From Actinomycetes bacterium (GTDB taxonomy: Bacteria; Actinomycetota; Actinomycetes; Actinomycetales; Cellulomonadaceae), in contig JAEXPS010000100.1 of NCBI GenBank assembly GCA_023438885.1, forward strand, positions 1-5,125: a stretch of DNA of 5,125 nucleotides. The letters are read 5' to 3'. This document shows, in pieces, positions 1 through 5,124 of the stretch. A program made the translations under genes and the position numbers. The notes under the pieces are model-generated. The model saw only the letters and a list, made by a program, of their open reading frames with translations, was not told the DNA's origin and ran no database searches. The number at the start of each line of letters is the position of its first letter. Within the stretch, counting starts at the first letter, position 1.

Positions 1-834
1 GGGCTTCTGCTCGGAGTCGCGCTCGGCGACACCTCGCGGGTGCCCGACGACCTCTCCGACGCCCTTGCGACGGCCGGCCTCACCCACCTCGTCGCCGTGT
101 CGGGCGCACACTTCGCGATCCTCGGGGCACTGGTCGCAGCGGCCGCCTCGGCCTGCCGGCTGCCGCGGATCGCTCGCGCGGGCACCGTGCTGCTCACCGG
201 AGTCGTGCTCGTGCTCCTCGTCGGACCCGAGCCCAGCGTGCTGCGGGCGGCGGTGATGGGGGCGGTGGCGATCGTCGGCCTGCTGGCCGGACGGCCGTCG
301 CGGGCGCCGGCGGCGCTGGCCGCGGCGGTCGTGGTGCTGCTCGTCGGCGATCCGTGGCTCGCCGTGGAGATGGGGTTCGTCCTCTCGGTGGTCGCCACCG
401 CGGCGATCGTGCTCCTGGCAGGCCCGTGGACGGAGCGATGGGCGCCCCGCCTCGGGCGAGGACCGGCGGCGGCGCTCGCCGTCCCGCTCGCCGCACAGCT
501 CGCGTGCGGCCCGGTGCTACTGGCCGTCCGGCCGGACGTCGGCCTGTACGCGGTGCCGGCGAACCTTCTCGTCGCCCCCGCCGTGGGTCCGGCGACCGTC
601 TTCGGCGTCGCGGCTGCCCTGCTCGCGCCCGTGTGGCCCGCGGGGGCCGCGGCGCTGGCGCACGTGGGTGGCGCCGCCTGCTGGTGGATCGCCGCAGTCG
701 GGCGGCTCGCGGCCGGGGCACCGGGTGCCAGCCTCGGCTGGGCGCCCGGCGTGGTGGGGATGCTCGCCCTCGTCGGCGCGTCCACCGCGGTGGCGGTGCT
801 CCTGTCGCGCGCGGGCCGGCAGCTCGAGGCGTGA
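1..834 (+). CDS. comEC: ComEC/Rec2 competence channel protein, 3' part (5' end outside window)
   Basis: This is the inner-membrane channel that passes single-stranded DNA into the cytoplasm during natural transformation. The reading frame is open from base 1, so 277 C-terminal residues are visible and the true start lies upstream. ComEC competence-domain signatures appear in order: GDTSR and GLTHLVAVSGAH (about residues 10-40), PEPSVLRAAVMG (about 76-87), and DPWLAVEMGFVLSVVATAAI (about 115-134). These are followed by alternating hydrophobic membrane segments to the end. The chain stops just after the last membrane segment, at RAGRQLEA. No C-terminal metallo-beta-lactamase domain (HxHxD motif) follows, unlike Bacillus ComEC. 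The stop is 30 nt before holA, the usual actinobacterial partner, so the two are probably co-transcribed. The family call is secure; whether the cell is actually competent cannot be judged here. Confidence 0.93.
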   Translation, partial: GLLLGVALGDTSRVPDDLSDALATAGLTHLVAVSGAHFAILGALVAAAASACRLPRIARAGTVLLTGVVLVLLVGPEPSVLRAAVMGAVAIVGLLAGRPSRAPAALAAAVVVLLVGDPWLAVEMGFVLSVVATAAIVLLAGPWTERWAPRLGRGPAAALAVPLAAQLACGPVLLAVRPDVGLYAVPANLLVAPAVGPATVFGVAAALLAPVWPAGAAALAHVGGAACWWIAAVGRLAAGAPGASLGWAPGVVGMLALVGASTAVAVLLSRAGRQLEA

Positions 835-864
835 CGCGTCGGCGCGGTCTGGCAGGCTGTGGGC

Positions 865-1878
865 GTGGCCGCCCCCCGCACCTCGCAGCGTCGTTCGTCG
901 GGCGCACCGACTCTCGGCTGGCAGGACGCGGCACCCGCACCCGTCGTCCTGGTGCTCGGCCCGGAGGACCTGCTCGCGGAGCGTGCCGTCGACGCGATCG
1001 TCACGGCGTCGCGGGCCTCGACGCCCGGGGCTGACGTCGAGCGCGTCGACGCGGCCGAGTACACCCCGGGGATGCTGGCGGTCCTGACCAGCCCGAGCCT
1101 GTTCAGCGAGGCGAAGGTCGTCGTGGTCACCGGCCTCGAGCGCGCCTCCGACGAGCTGCTCGCCGACGCCGCCGCGTACGTCGCGCAGCCCCTGGACGAC
1201 GTTGTCGTGGTGCTGCGTCACGCCGGCGGCCAGCGCGGCAAGGGCCTCCTGGACAGCGTCCGTGCCGCCGGGGTTCCGGTGATCGGCTGCGACGCGATCA
1301 CCTCGGACGGCGACAAGCTGGCCTTTGCCTCGGCCGAGCTGCGTCGGGCCGGGCGCCGTGGTGACCCGCAGGCGATCCGTGCTCTGGTCGACGCCGTGGG
1401 CAGCGACCTGCGCGAGCTCGCGGCGGCCTGCGCCCAGCTCGCGCGCGACACCACGGGCATCGTCGGGCCGGACGACGTCCAGCGGTACTACGGCGGCCGC
1501 GTCGAGGCGAGCGGGTTCCAGGTCGCCGATGCGGCCGTCGCCGGCGAGGCGGGCCGAGCGGTCGCCCTGCTGCGGCACGCCTTGGCGACGGGCGTCGACC
1601 CGGTGCCCATCGTCGCGGCCCTCGCGGTGCGCCTGCGCGTGCTGGCCAAGGTCGGCGCGGTGCGCGGTCGCGGCGCGGACGCCGCGAGGGAGCTGTCGCT
1701 CGCCCCCTGGCAGGTCGACCGCGCGTTGCGCGAGCTGCGCGGGTGGACACCCGAGGGGCTGGCGTCCGCCATCACGGCTGTCGCCCAGGCCGACGCCGAG
1801 GTCAAGGGTGAGGGCCGCGACGCCGCGTTCGCGGTGGAGCGGGCAGTGCTGGCGATCGCCGCGGCCGCGGGTCGCTGA
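865..1878 (+). CDS. holA: DNA polymerase III delta subunit (clamp-loader subunit)
   Basis: Delta is the clamp-loader subunit that opens the beta sliding clamp and, with delta' and the tau/gamma subunits, loads it on primed DNA. The predicted 337 residues are a normal length for the family. The N-terminus has the delta pattern PVVLVLGPEDLLAERAVDAI (about residues 24-43). A middle segment has the V-G-S-D-L-R-E-L-A pattern near residues 174-182 that marks the helical AAA+ lid. The C-terminal helical collar region follows, with repeated hydrophobic heptads around ALRHALATGVDPVPIVAALA. The GTG at 865 is chosen because GGCAGG (851-856) lies 8 nt upstream; the alternative GTG at 859 adds two residues but is too close to that site. 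CAGGCT (853-858), 6 nt before 865, could also be a -10 box for a leaderless transcript. The gene follows comEC by 30 nt and converges on an EAL gene. Confidence 0.93.
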   Translation: MAAPRTSQRRSSGAPTLGWQDAAPAPVVLVLGPEDLLAERAVDAIVTASRASTPGADVERVDAAEYTPGMLAVLTSPSLFSEAKVVVVTGLERASDELLADAAAYVAQPLDDVVVVLRHAGGQRGKGLLDSVRAAGVPVIGCDAITSDGDKLAFASAELRRAGRRGDPQAIRALVDAVGSDLRELAAACAQLARDTTGIVGPDDVQRYYGGRVEASGFQVADAAVAGEAGRAVALLRHALATGVDPVPIVAALAVRLRVLAKVGAVRGRGADAARELSLAPWQVDRALRELRGWTPEGLASAITAVAQADAEVKGEGRDAAFAVERAVLAIAAAAGR

Positions 1879-1910
1879 CGGTCAGGCGCGCTGGACGGTC
1901 AGGCGCGCTG
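1877..1910. repeat. Perfect 17-bp tandem duplication at a convergent gene junction
   Basis: The unit GACGGTCAGGCGCGCTG occurs twice, head to tail with no mismatch, at 1877-1893 and 1894-1910. The first copy overlaps the holA stop (TGA 1876-1878). The second contains the stop of the opposing EAL gene (TCA 1899-1901 on the plus strand). The duplication therefore makes up essentially the whole 20-nt intergenic gap. The two GCGCGC cores (1886-1891 and 1903-1908) could pair as a 6-bp stem with an 11-nt loop. No T-run follows on either strand, so this is at best a weak bidirectional hairpin and not a clear intrinsic terminator. Confidence 0.9.
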
Positions 1911-2543
1911 CGTGGTGTGCGTGGTCGCCGCGCCGAGCTCGTCACCCTGCAGCAGGTCGAACTCGAGGTCGAGCGCCCGCTCCCGCAGCGCCTCGTCCGC
2001 GACGCGCTCGGCGACGAGGGCGGCGCCGTAGCACCTGGCCAGGGCCAGGCTGTGCGGCGGCAGCCCCGCCAGGTCGCGCAGGTCCACCTTGACGAAGTCG
2101 GCGAACGGCAGCATCGCGAGATGGTCGGCAGAGGCCACGTAGTCGTCGAGAGCGATGAGGTAGCCCGCGGCGCGCAGGGCCGAGAGCCCCGACAGGACGT
2201 GGTGGTCGGCGTGCACGGTCTCGACGATCTCGAGCACCAGCCGTGGGTCCGGCGCGGGCAACGGGCGCTCGCCGGTGAGGAATGCTCGGGTGACGTTGAC
2301 AAAGGCGAGGTGGTTGCTCGTCGGCCCACCGCCGGAGAAGACCGAGGCGAGCACGGAGGCGCTCGCGCGCTCCTGCAGCTCGTCGTGCCAGCGGTCGACG
2401 CCCACGGCGCGCCCGGTCCGGGACCGGAAGAGGTACTCGTGCCCGACGAGATCGCCGCCGGCCGCCCAGATCGGCTGGCGTGCGACCGGCAGCCGAGCGC
2501 CCGTCGCCTGCGTGGGGAACGCAGGGGCGCTGGAGAGGCTCAC
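1899..2543 (-). CDS. Stand-alone EAL-domain protein (YuxH/CdgJ-type), active-site residues largely kept
   Basis: A 214-residue protein consisting of an EAL fold only. EAL domains hydrolyse or bind cyclic di-GMP. The opening VARQPIW...GHEYLFR (about residues 20-40) and LPFADFVKVD (145-154) match the EAL half of EAL-HDOD proteins, but no HDOD domain follows. Positions matching the catalytic set are visible: E36, L38 and R40 of ExLxR, N83, E105 and E108 of ExxE, D133-D134, K152, E179 and Q199. Loop 6, normally DDFGxGxSS, reads DDYVASAD, and the second Glu of EGVE is Ala (ERVA). Metal binding is therefore possible but normal phosphodiesterase activity is uncertain; c-di-GMP binding or a protein-interaction role is equally plausible. 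The start is a GTG with no clear Shine-Dalgarno and no better in-frame choice. It lies 63 nt downstream of a paralogue and is probably in its operon. No signal peptide or membrane segment is seen, so it is likely cytosolic. Confidence 0.85.
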   Translation of the reverse strand: MSLSSAPAFPTQATGARLPVARQPIWAAGGDLVGHEYLFRSRTGRAVGVDRWHDELQERASASVLASVFSGGGPTSNHLAFVNVTRAFLTGERPLPAPDPRLVLEIVETVHADHHVLSGLSALRAAGYLIALDDYVASADHLAMLPFADFVKVDLRDLAGLPPHSLALARCYGAALVAERVADEALRERALDLEFDLLQGDELGAATTHTTQRA

Positions 2544-2606
2544 GACCGATGAGAGCCGCGACCGCTGCGATCGTGACGCGACTTGCGCGCCCGAGGCCAG
2601 CCGAGG

Positions 2607-3344
2607 TCAGGGGAGAACGGGCCGGGCGTCGCTGCGGTCGAGGACGCCGGCGCGGGCGAGGAGGTTTCCCTGGAACAGGGTCAGTCCCAGCTCGCGTGCG
2701 TGCAGGAGCGCGCGCCGATCCTCCACGTACTCGCCGACGAGGACCGCGCCCTGTGAACGGGCGGCCCGCACCACCGGCTCGCCCTCGACGTCGAGGTCGC
2801 GCACGTCGAGCTTCACGAAGTCGGCGAACGGGAGGTACTCGCGCTGACCGGGACGGTCGGCGAAGGCAGGCAGGGCGATGCGGTACCCCTCCGCCCGGAG
2901 CCGGCTCAGGCCGGCCAGCAGCTCAGCGTCCGGCGGCTCGACGCAGCAGACCTCGAGCACCAGCCGGTCCGGCCGGTGCGGCAGGGACAGGTGGCCGACG
3001 AGGAAGGCGCGGGGGCAGCGGACGAAGAGCAACCGGCCGCGGGCGACGCGCTCGAGGTCCGCCCGGCCGAAGGTGGCGGCGAGGACGTGCTCGGTGGCGC
3101 GCTCGTGCTCGCGCTGGCTCCACGCCGAGGCCAGCTCCGGGTGATGGTCGGGGGAGCGGAACGACAGCTGGTAGGCGAACGTGCGGCCGTGCTCCGAGAA
3201 GATCGGCTGCCGGGCCACCAGAACGGGGTCACGGGAGACGTGCGCGGCCCATTCGAGCTTCAGCGGCTCCGGGATTGCGGCGTCGACGGCGGCTGCCAGC
3301 CATGCGAGGCCTCCGTCGTCGCTCACGTTCGTCACGTCATCCAT
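2607..3344 (-). CDS. Degenerate EAL-domain protein (predicted catalytically dead paralogue)
   Basis: A 245-residue protein with an N-terminal extension of about 40 residues, predicted helical (LAWLAAAVDAA near 13-23), then an EAL-like domain. The family pattern is clear: VARQPIF (43-49), YQLSFR (58-63), RLVLEV (127-132), LPFADFVKLDVRDL (171-184) and LFQGNLL (223-229). The key residues are substituted: the ExLxR Glu is Q59, the catalytic Asn is R109, the second Glu of ExxE is C134, and the Asp-Asp pair is P159-A160. Only E131, K178, E205 and Q225 remain. Metal-dependent c-di-GMP hydrolysis is therefore very unlikely; a ligand-binding or partner-binding role is inferred. The ATG at 3344 is chosen because the protein match begins well inside it and a -10-like TACGTG lies 7 nt upstream, which suits a leaderless start. 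An in-frame ATG at 3431 has no ribosome site and the added residues look non-coding. It is the first gene of a two-gene unit. Confidence 0.85.
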   Translation of the reverse strand: MDDVTNVSDDGGLAWLAAAVDAAIPEPLKLEWAAHVSRDPVLVARQPIFSEHGRTFAYQLSFRSPDHHPELASAWSQREHERATEHVLAATFGRADLERVARGRLLFVRCPRAFLVGHLSLPHRPDRLVLEVCCVEPPDAELLAGLSRLRAEGYRIALPAFADRPGQREYLPFADFVKLDVRDLDVEGEPVVRAARSQGAVLVGEYVEDRRALLHARELGLTLFQGNLLARAGVLDRSDARPVLP

Positions 3345-3351
3345 GACATCA

Positions 3352-3380
3352 CACGTATGGGCGGTGGTCGCCTCTCGCAA
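3352..3380 (-). promoter_or_regulatory. Candidate promoter of the EAL gene pair
   Basis: Read on the minus strand, TTGCGA (3380-3375) and TACGTG (3357-3352) are separated by 17 nt, a normal -35/-10 spacing. The -10 box ends 7 nt before the ATG at 3344, which would put the transcription start at or next to the start codon. This agrees with the lack of a Shine-Dalgarno sequence there. Both boxes are imperfect, so this is tentative. Confidence 0.4.
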
Positions 3381-3423
3381 CGGGTGGAATTTGCGCCGAC
3401 ACACACCTGAACGGGTGACCAAC

Positions 3424-3453
3424 TTGGCCATTGTCGCTGGCGGGGCCTACAGA
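3424..3453 (+). promoter_or_regulatory. Candidate promoter of the peptide gene
   Basis: TTGGCC (3424-3429) and TACAGA (3448-3453) lie 18 nt apart, an acceptable -35/-10 pair for a housekeeping sigma factor. Transcription would begin near 3460 and leave a leader of about 60 nt that contains the palindrome at 3476-3487. An alternative pair, CAGACA (3450-3455) with CATCAT (3474-3479), would place the palindrome over the -10 box. Neither is strong. Confidence 0.3.
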
Positions 3454-3473
3454 CACCGTGGGTGAAATCCTGT
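3449..3473 (+). promoter_or_regulatory. Possible stem-loop upstream of the peptide gene
   Basis: ACAG (3449-3452) can pair with CTGT (3470-3473), and CACC (3454-3457) with GGTG (3461-3464) around a GTG loop. One unpaired base lies on the left arm and five on the right. It overlaps the candidate -10 and start region, so it may be incidental or may act in the DNA or RNA. No known riboswitch consensus is matched. Confidence 0.25.
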
Positions 3474-3475
3474 CA

Positions 3476-3487
3476 TCATGGCCATGA
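3476..3487. promoter_or_regulatory. Perfect 12-bp palindrome, candidate operator
   Basis: TCATGGCCATGA is identical to its reverse complement. It overlaps a second inverted repeat, GTCAT (3472-3476) with ATGAC (3484-3488), spaced by 7 nt. It lies 35 nt before the peptide start codon in the intergenic region. Dyad symmetry of this size and position is what a dimeric Xre-type HTH regulator, such as the one encoded at 3739-5058, would be expected to bind. Assigning it to that regulator is an inference. Confidence 0.45.
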
Positions 3488-3511
3488 CCTGATAGCACAA
3501 CCTTCATGACT

Positions 3512-3516
3512 AGGAG
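3512..3516 (+). promoter_or_regulatory. Strong ribosome binding site of the peptide gene
   Basis: AGGAG lies 6 nt before the ATG at 3523. It is the best Shine-Dalgarno sequence in the window and the main reason to accept so short a reading frame as a real gene. Confidence 0.85.
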
Positions 3517-3522
3517 TCCACA

Positions 3523-3651
3523 ATGTCCCGCATCGTCAAGATCGCCACCGCTTCCGCCACCATCATCGCCCTGCTCGGCCTCGGCGGCACCGCTGCCGCG
3601 ACCGGCGTCGTCGTCTCGGGTCCGGCTGCCTGCTGCATCTCGGCGCACTAG
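3523..3651 (+). CDS. Small exported pro-peptide (42 aa), candidate signalling pheromone
   Basis: I do not recognise a named family. The 42 residues divide as a secretion substrate would: a basic start MSRIVK, a hydrophobic core from I7 to about G22, then small residues TAAA (23-26) giving an AxA signal-peptidase site after A26. Cleavage there leaves a 16-residue tail ending GPAACCISAH. The strong AGGAG at 6 nt, the signal-like composition and position directly upstream of a co-oriented HTH-TPR regulator (87 nt gap) match the layout of RRNPP pheromone precursors such as PapR, NprX, Phr and Shp peptides. The inferred role is export, processing to a short C-terminal peptide, re-import and binding to the TPR regulator. 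Alternatives are a RiPP precursor (adjacent C37-C38), a small membrane peptide or a hydrophobic toxin. No export, protease, oligopeptide-permease or modification genes are in the window. Existence as a gene is likely; the signalling role is inferred. Confidence 0.75.
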   Translation: MSRIVKIATASATIIALLGLGGTAAATGVVVSGPAACCISAH

Positions 3652-3738
3652 GCAGGCTCACCGTGGCGCACAACCACCCGGGCGAAAACTCCCGCTCTCT
3701 CCTCCTGCCGCACGCGGTCACTGGCTAGGGTGACAGCC
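3652..3738 (+). promoter_or_regulatory. Spacer between peptide and regulator genes with candidate leaderless promoter
   Basis: The 87-nt gap has no clear intrinsic terminator; a CGGG/CCCG stem of 4 bp near 3680-3697 is too weak. TAGGGT (3726-3731) fits the actinobacterial -10 form TAnnnT and ends 7 nt before the ATG at 3739, so it could start a leaderless regulator transcript. The overlapping AGGGTGA (3727-3733) could equally be a Shine-Dalgarno sequence at 5 nt in a transcript from the peptide promoter. GTCAC (3717-3721) and GTGAC (3730-3734) form an inverted repeat across this element. Confidence 0.45.
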
Positions 3739-5058
3739 ATGACCACGATTGCTGACCGGGTCCGCGAGCTGAGGCTTGCCGCTGGGCTGTCTCAGACAGC
3801 GCTTGCCGGCAGTGCGTTCTCTCCCAGCTACATCTCTCTCATCGAGTCGGGTCACCGGGAGCCGACGGACGCTGCGCTGCTCGTACTGGCGGAGCGGCTG
3901 GGCACGACGCTGGAGTACCTGAAGCACGGGGAGGACGGACCGAACGAGGCGCGTGTCCGGCTCGAGATCGGTCTGGCGAAGCTCGAGCTGGCGAACGGCG
4001 ACCCCACGTCCGCGGCCCTGCGCCTTGAGCCTCTGGATGTCAGTACCGTCACGTCCTCGACCCGGATCGAGGCGCTCGAGCTCGTCGCGAGATGCCACGA
4101 GATGGCCGGTCGCCTCGACGAGGCAGTTGCGATCCTGGAGGCGCTGCTCGCTGAGGAGCGTGAGCGGGGGCACTACGCCGATGCTGCGCGGATGGCGTCG
4201 CACCTCACCCATGTCTATTTCCAGAGCGGCGACCTGCACCGCGGCATCGAGGTCGGCGAGTCCGCGCTTGCCGAGACGGTCGCAGCAGACATCGCCGGCA
4301 CCGACGAGCACCTTCGGCTCGCGTCGACCGTGCTCTGGGGTTACGTCGAACGGGGTGACCTGCTCTACGCCACGCACCGAGCCGCCGAGCTGATCCGGCT
4401 CGCCGAGTCGCTCGGCTCGCCACGCGGCCGGGGCTCGGTGTACTGGAACGCGGCTCTCGTCGCCCAGGAGCGTCACGACTACGTGCTCGCGCAGCGCTAC
4501 ACCGAGCGTGCGCTCGCACTGCTCTCGGAGGGCGAAGCCGATCGCGACCTGCCTCGACTTCGGCTGAACTACGCCTGGCTCCTGCTGCGCTCTGAGCCGC
4601 CGGAGGCTCAGGCCGCGCTCGACCAGCTGACCCGTGCCGCGCCGACGCTCGAGGTGGTCGGGTCCGTCATCGACATGGCGACCGTCGACAACGAGCTGTC
4701 CCGTGCCTACCTGCTGCTCGGCGACGCTCTGGAGTCAGAGCGGTTGGCCAGCCGGGCGGTCGACCGGCTGGGCGAGGGACCGCGGCTGGAGGCGACGTAC
4801 GCGCACCTCGCCCTGGGCGACGCACTGCATGCGCAGGGCCGCATGGACGAGGCGTCGAAGTCCTACCAGTGGGCTGCCGACATGCTGGGCATGATGTCGG
4901 CATCGCGGCACTCGGCGGCCGCATGGCGCGAGCTCGGTGATCGGTACCGGGCGCACGGCGACATCCACGCCGCGGTCCATGCCTACGACAATGCGCTCAG
5001 TGAGGCCGGCTTCCGCGTCGCCGTGCCGCTGCTCGGGCAGCAGGCCTGGACTGGCTGA
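3739..5058 (+). CDS. Xre-type HTH regulator with C-terminal TPR repeats (RRNPP-like peptide receptor candidate)
   Basis: A 439-residue cytosolic DNA-binding protein. Residues 4-64 are a Cro/C1-type HTH: RVRELRLAAGLSQTALA, then FSPSYISLIESGHREPT as the recognition-helix region, then LLVLAERLGTTLEYL. The rest is helical, with about nine TPR-like units carrying A/G-Y-A spacing. Examples are ELVARCHEMAGRLDEAVAIL (about 110-129), HLTHVYFQSGDLHRGIEV, YWNAALVAQERHDYVLAQRY (from about 235), HLALGDALHAQGRMDEASKS and WRELGDRYRAHGDIHAAVHA near the end. HTH plus about nine TPRs at roughly 420-440 residues is the architecture of NprR in the RRNPP family, in which the TPR groove binds an imported peptide and alters DNA binding. 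The ATG at 3739 is chosen over the in-frame GTG at 3730 because AGGGTGA lies at good spacing and the HTH begins immediately. The upstream exported peptide supports a receptor role. Many HTH-TPR proteins in actinobacteria have unknown ligands, so ligand and targets are inferred. Confidence 0.88.
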   Translation: MTTIADRVRELRLAAGLSQTALAGSAFSPSYISLIESGHREPTDAALLVLAERLGTTLEYLKHGEDGPNEARVRLEIGLAKLELANGDPTSAALRLEPLDVSTVTSSTRIEALELVARCHEMAGRLDEAVAILEALLAEERERGHYADAARMASHLTHVYFQSGDLHRGIEVGESALAETVAADIAGTDEHLRLASTVLWGYVERGDLLYATHRAAELIRLAESLGSPRGRGSVYWNAALVAQERHDYVLAQRYTERALALLSEGEADRDLPRLRLNYAWLLLRSEPPEAQAALDQLTRAAPTLEVVGSVIDMATVDNELSRAYLLLGDALESERLASRAVDRLGEGPRLEATYAHLALGDALHAQGRMDEASKSYQWAADMLGMMSASRHSAAAWRELGDRYRAHGDIHAAVHAYDNALSEAGFRVAVPLLGQQAWTG

Positions 5059-5081
5059 CTCCACGGCGTAGACGAACGAGA

Positions 5082-5124
5082 GGGGGGGGCCCACCCCGGG
5101 GCGCCCCACGCAAATGTTTGTGGG
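5082..5124 (+). terminator. GC-rich hairpin cluster after the regulator gene, possible terminator
   Basis: A run of eight G (5082-5089) is followed by C-rich sequence, a perfect palindrome GGGGCGCCCC (5098-5107), and an inverted repeat CCCAC (5105-5109) with GTGGG (5120-5124) enclosing AAA/TTT. Several competing stems are possible. The window ends one base after the last arm, so any T-tract cannot be seen. Termination of the regulator transcript or of a convergent neighbour is plausible but unproven. Confidence 0.3.

Larger units (their letters stand above)
3345..3522. promoter_or_regulatory. Divergent regulatory region between the EAL pair and the peptide gene
   Basis: This 178-nt region separates the leftward EAL genes from the rightward peptide-regulator genes and has visibly lower GC than the genes around it. 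It holds a likely leaderless promoter for the EAL genes at its left end. On the right it has one or two weak promoter candidates, a hairpin, a perfect palindrome and a strong ribosome binding site for the peptide. The short word ACGGGTG appears twice, at 3380-3386 and 3411-3417. No convincing protein was found in it on either strand. Confidence 0.6.

Noticed and set aside
1917..3346. Long plus-strand open frames opposite the EAL genes
   Set aside because: Arginine/alanine/proline-rich translations without any family pattern, as expected from the antisense of GC-rich coding sequence. The minus-strand EAL signatures explain the region.
3345..3431. N-terminal extension of the upstream EAL gene to the ATG at 3431
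   Set aside because: No ribosome binding site or plausible promoter spacing at 3431. The extra residues look unlike coding sequence and cover the likely promoter; the ATG at 3344 fits better.
3459..3495. Cobalamin-riboswitch-like stretch GGTGAAATCC
   Set aside because: Only this short piece resembles the B12 aptamer. The flanking GGGAA and CCCGC parts are missing and no cobalamin gene follows.
3349..3648. 99-codon minus-strand frame over the peptide gene and its leader
   Set aside because: Low-complexity Asp/Gly/Arg translation, and it covers the promoter region. The plus-strand peptide has the strong ribosome site and signal-peptide composition.
3663..3728. A 21-codon GTG-started reading frame between the peptide and regulator genes, beginning MAHNHPGENS
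   Set aside because: It has only a weak GGCAGG 6 nt upstream, has no recognisable signal or composition, and ends inside the regulator's -10-like box. Too short to support without conservation data.
3730..3738. GTG at 3730 as start of the HTH-TPR regulator
   Set aside because: It lies inside the AGGGTGA/TAGGGT element and adds only three residues; the ATG at 3739 has proper spacing.
3718..4476. Long minus-strand open frame opposite the regulator gene
   Set aside because: No domain pattern; it is an antisense shadow of the HTH-TPR gene, whose HTH motif and TPR units are clear.
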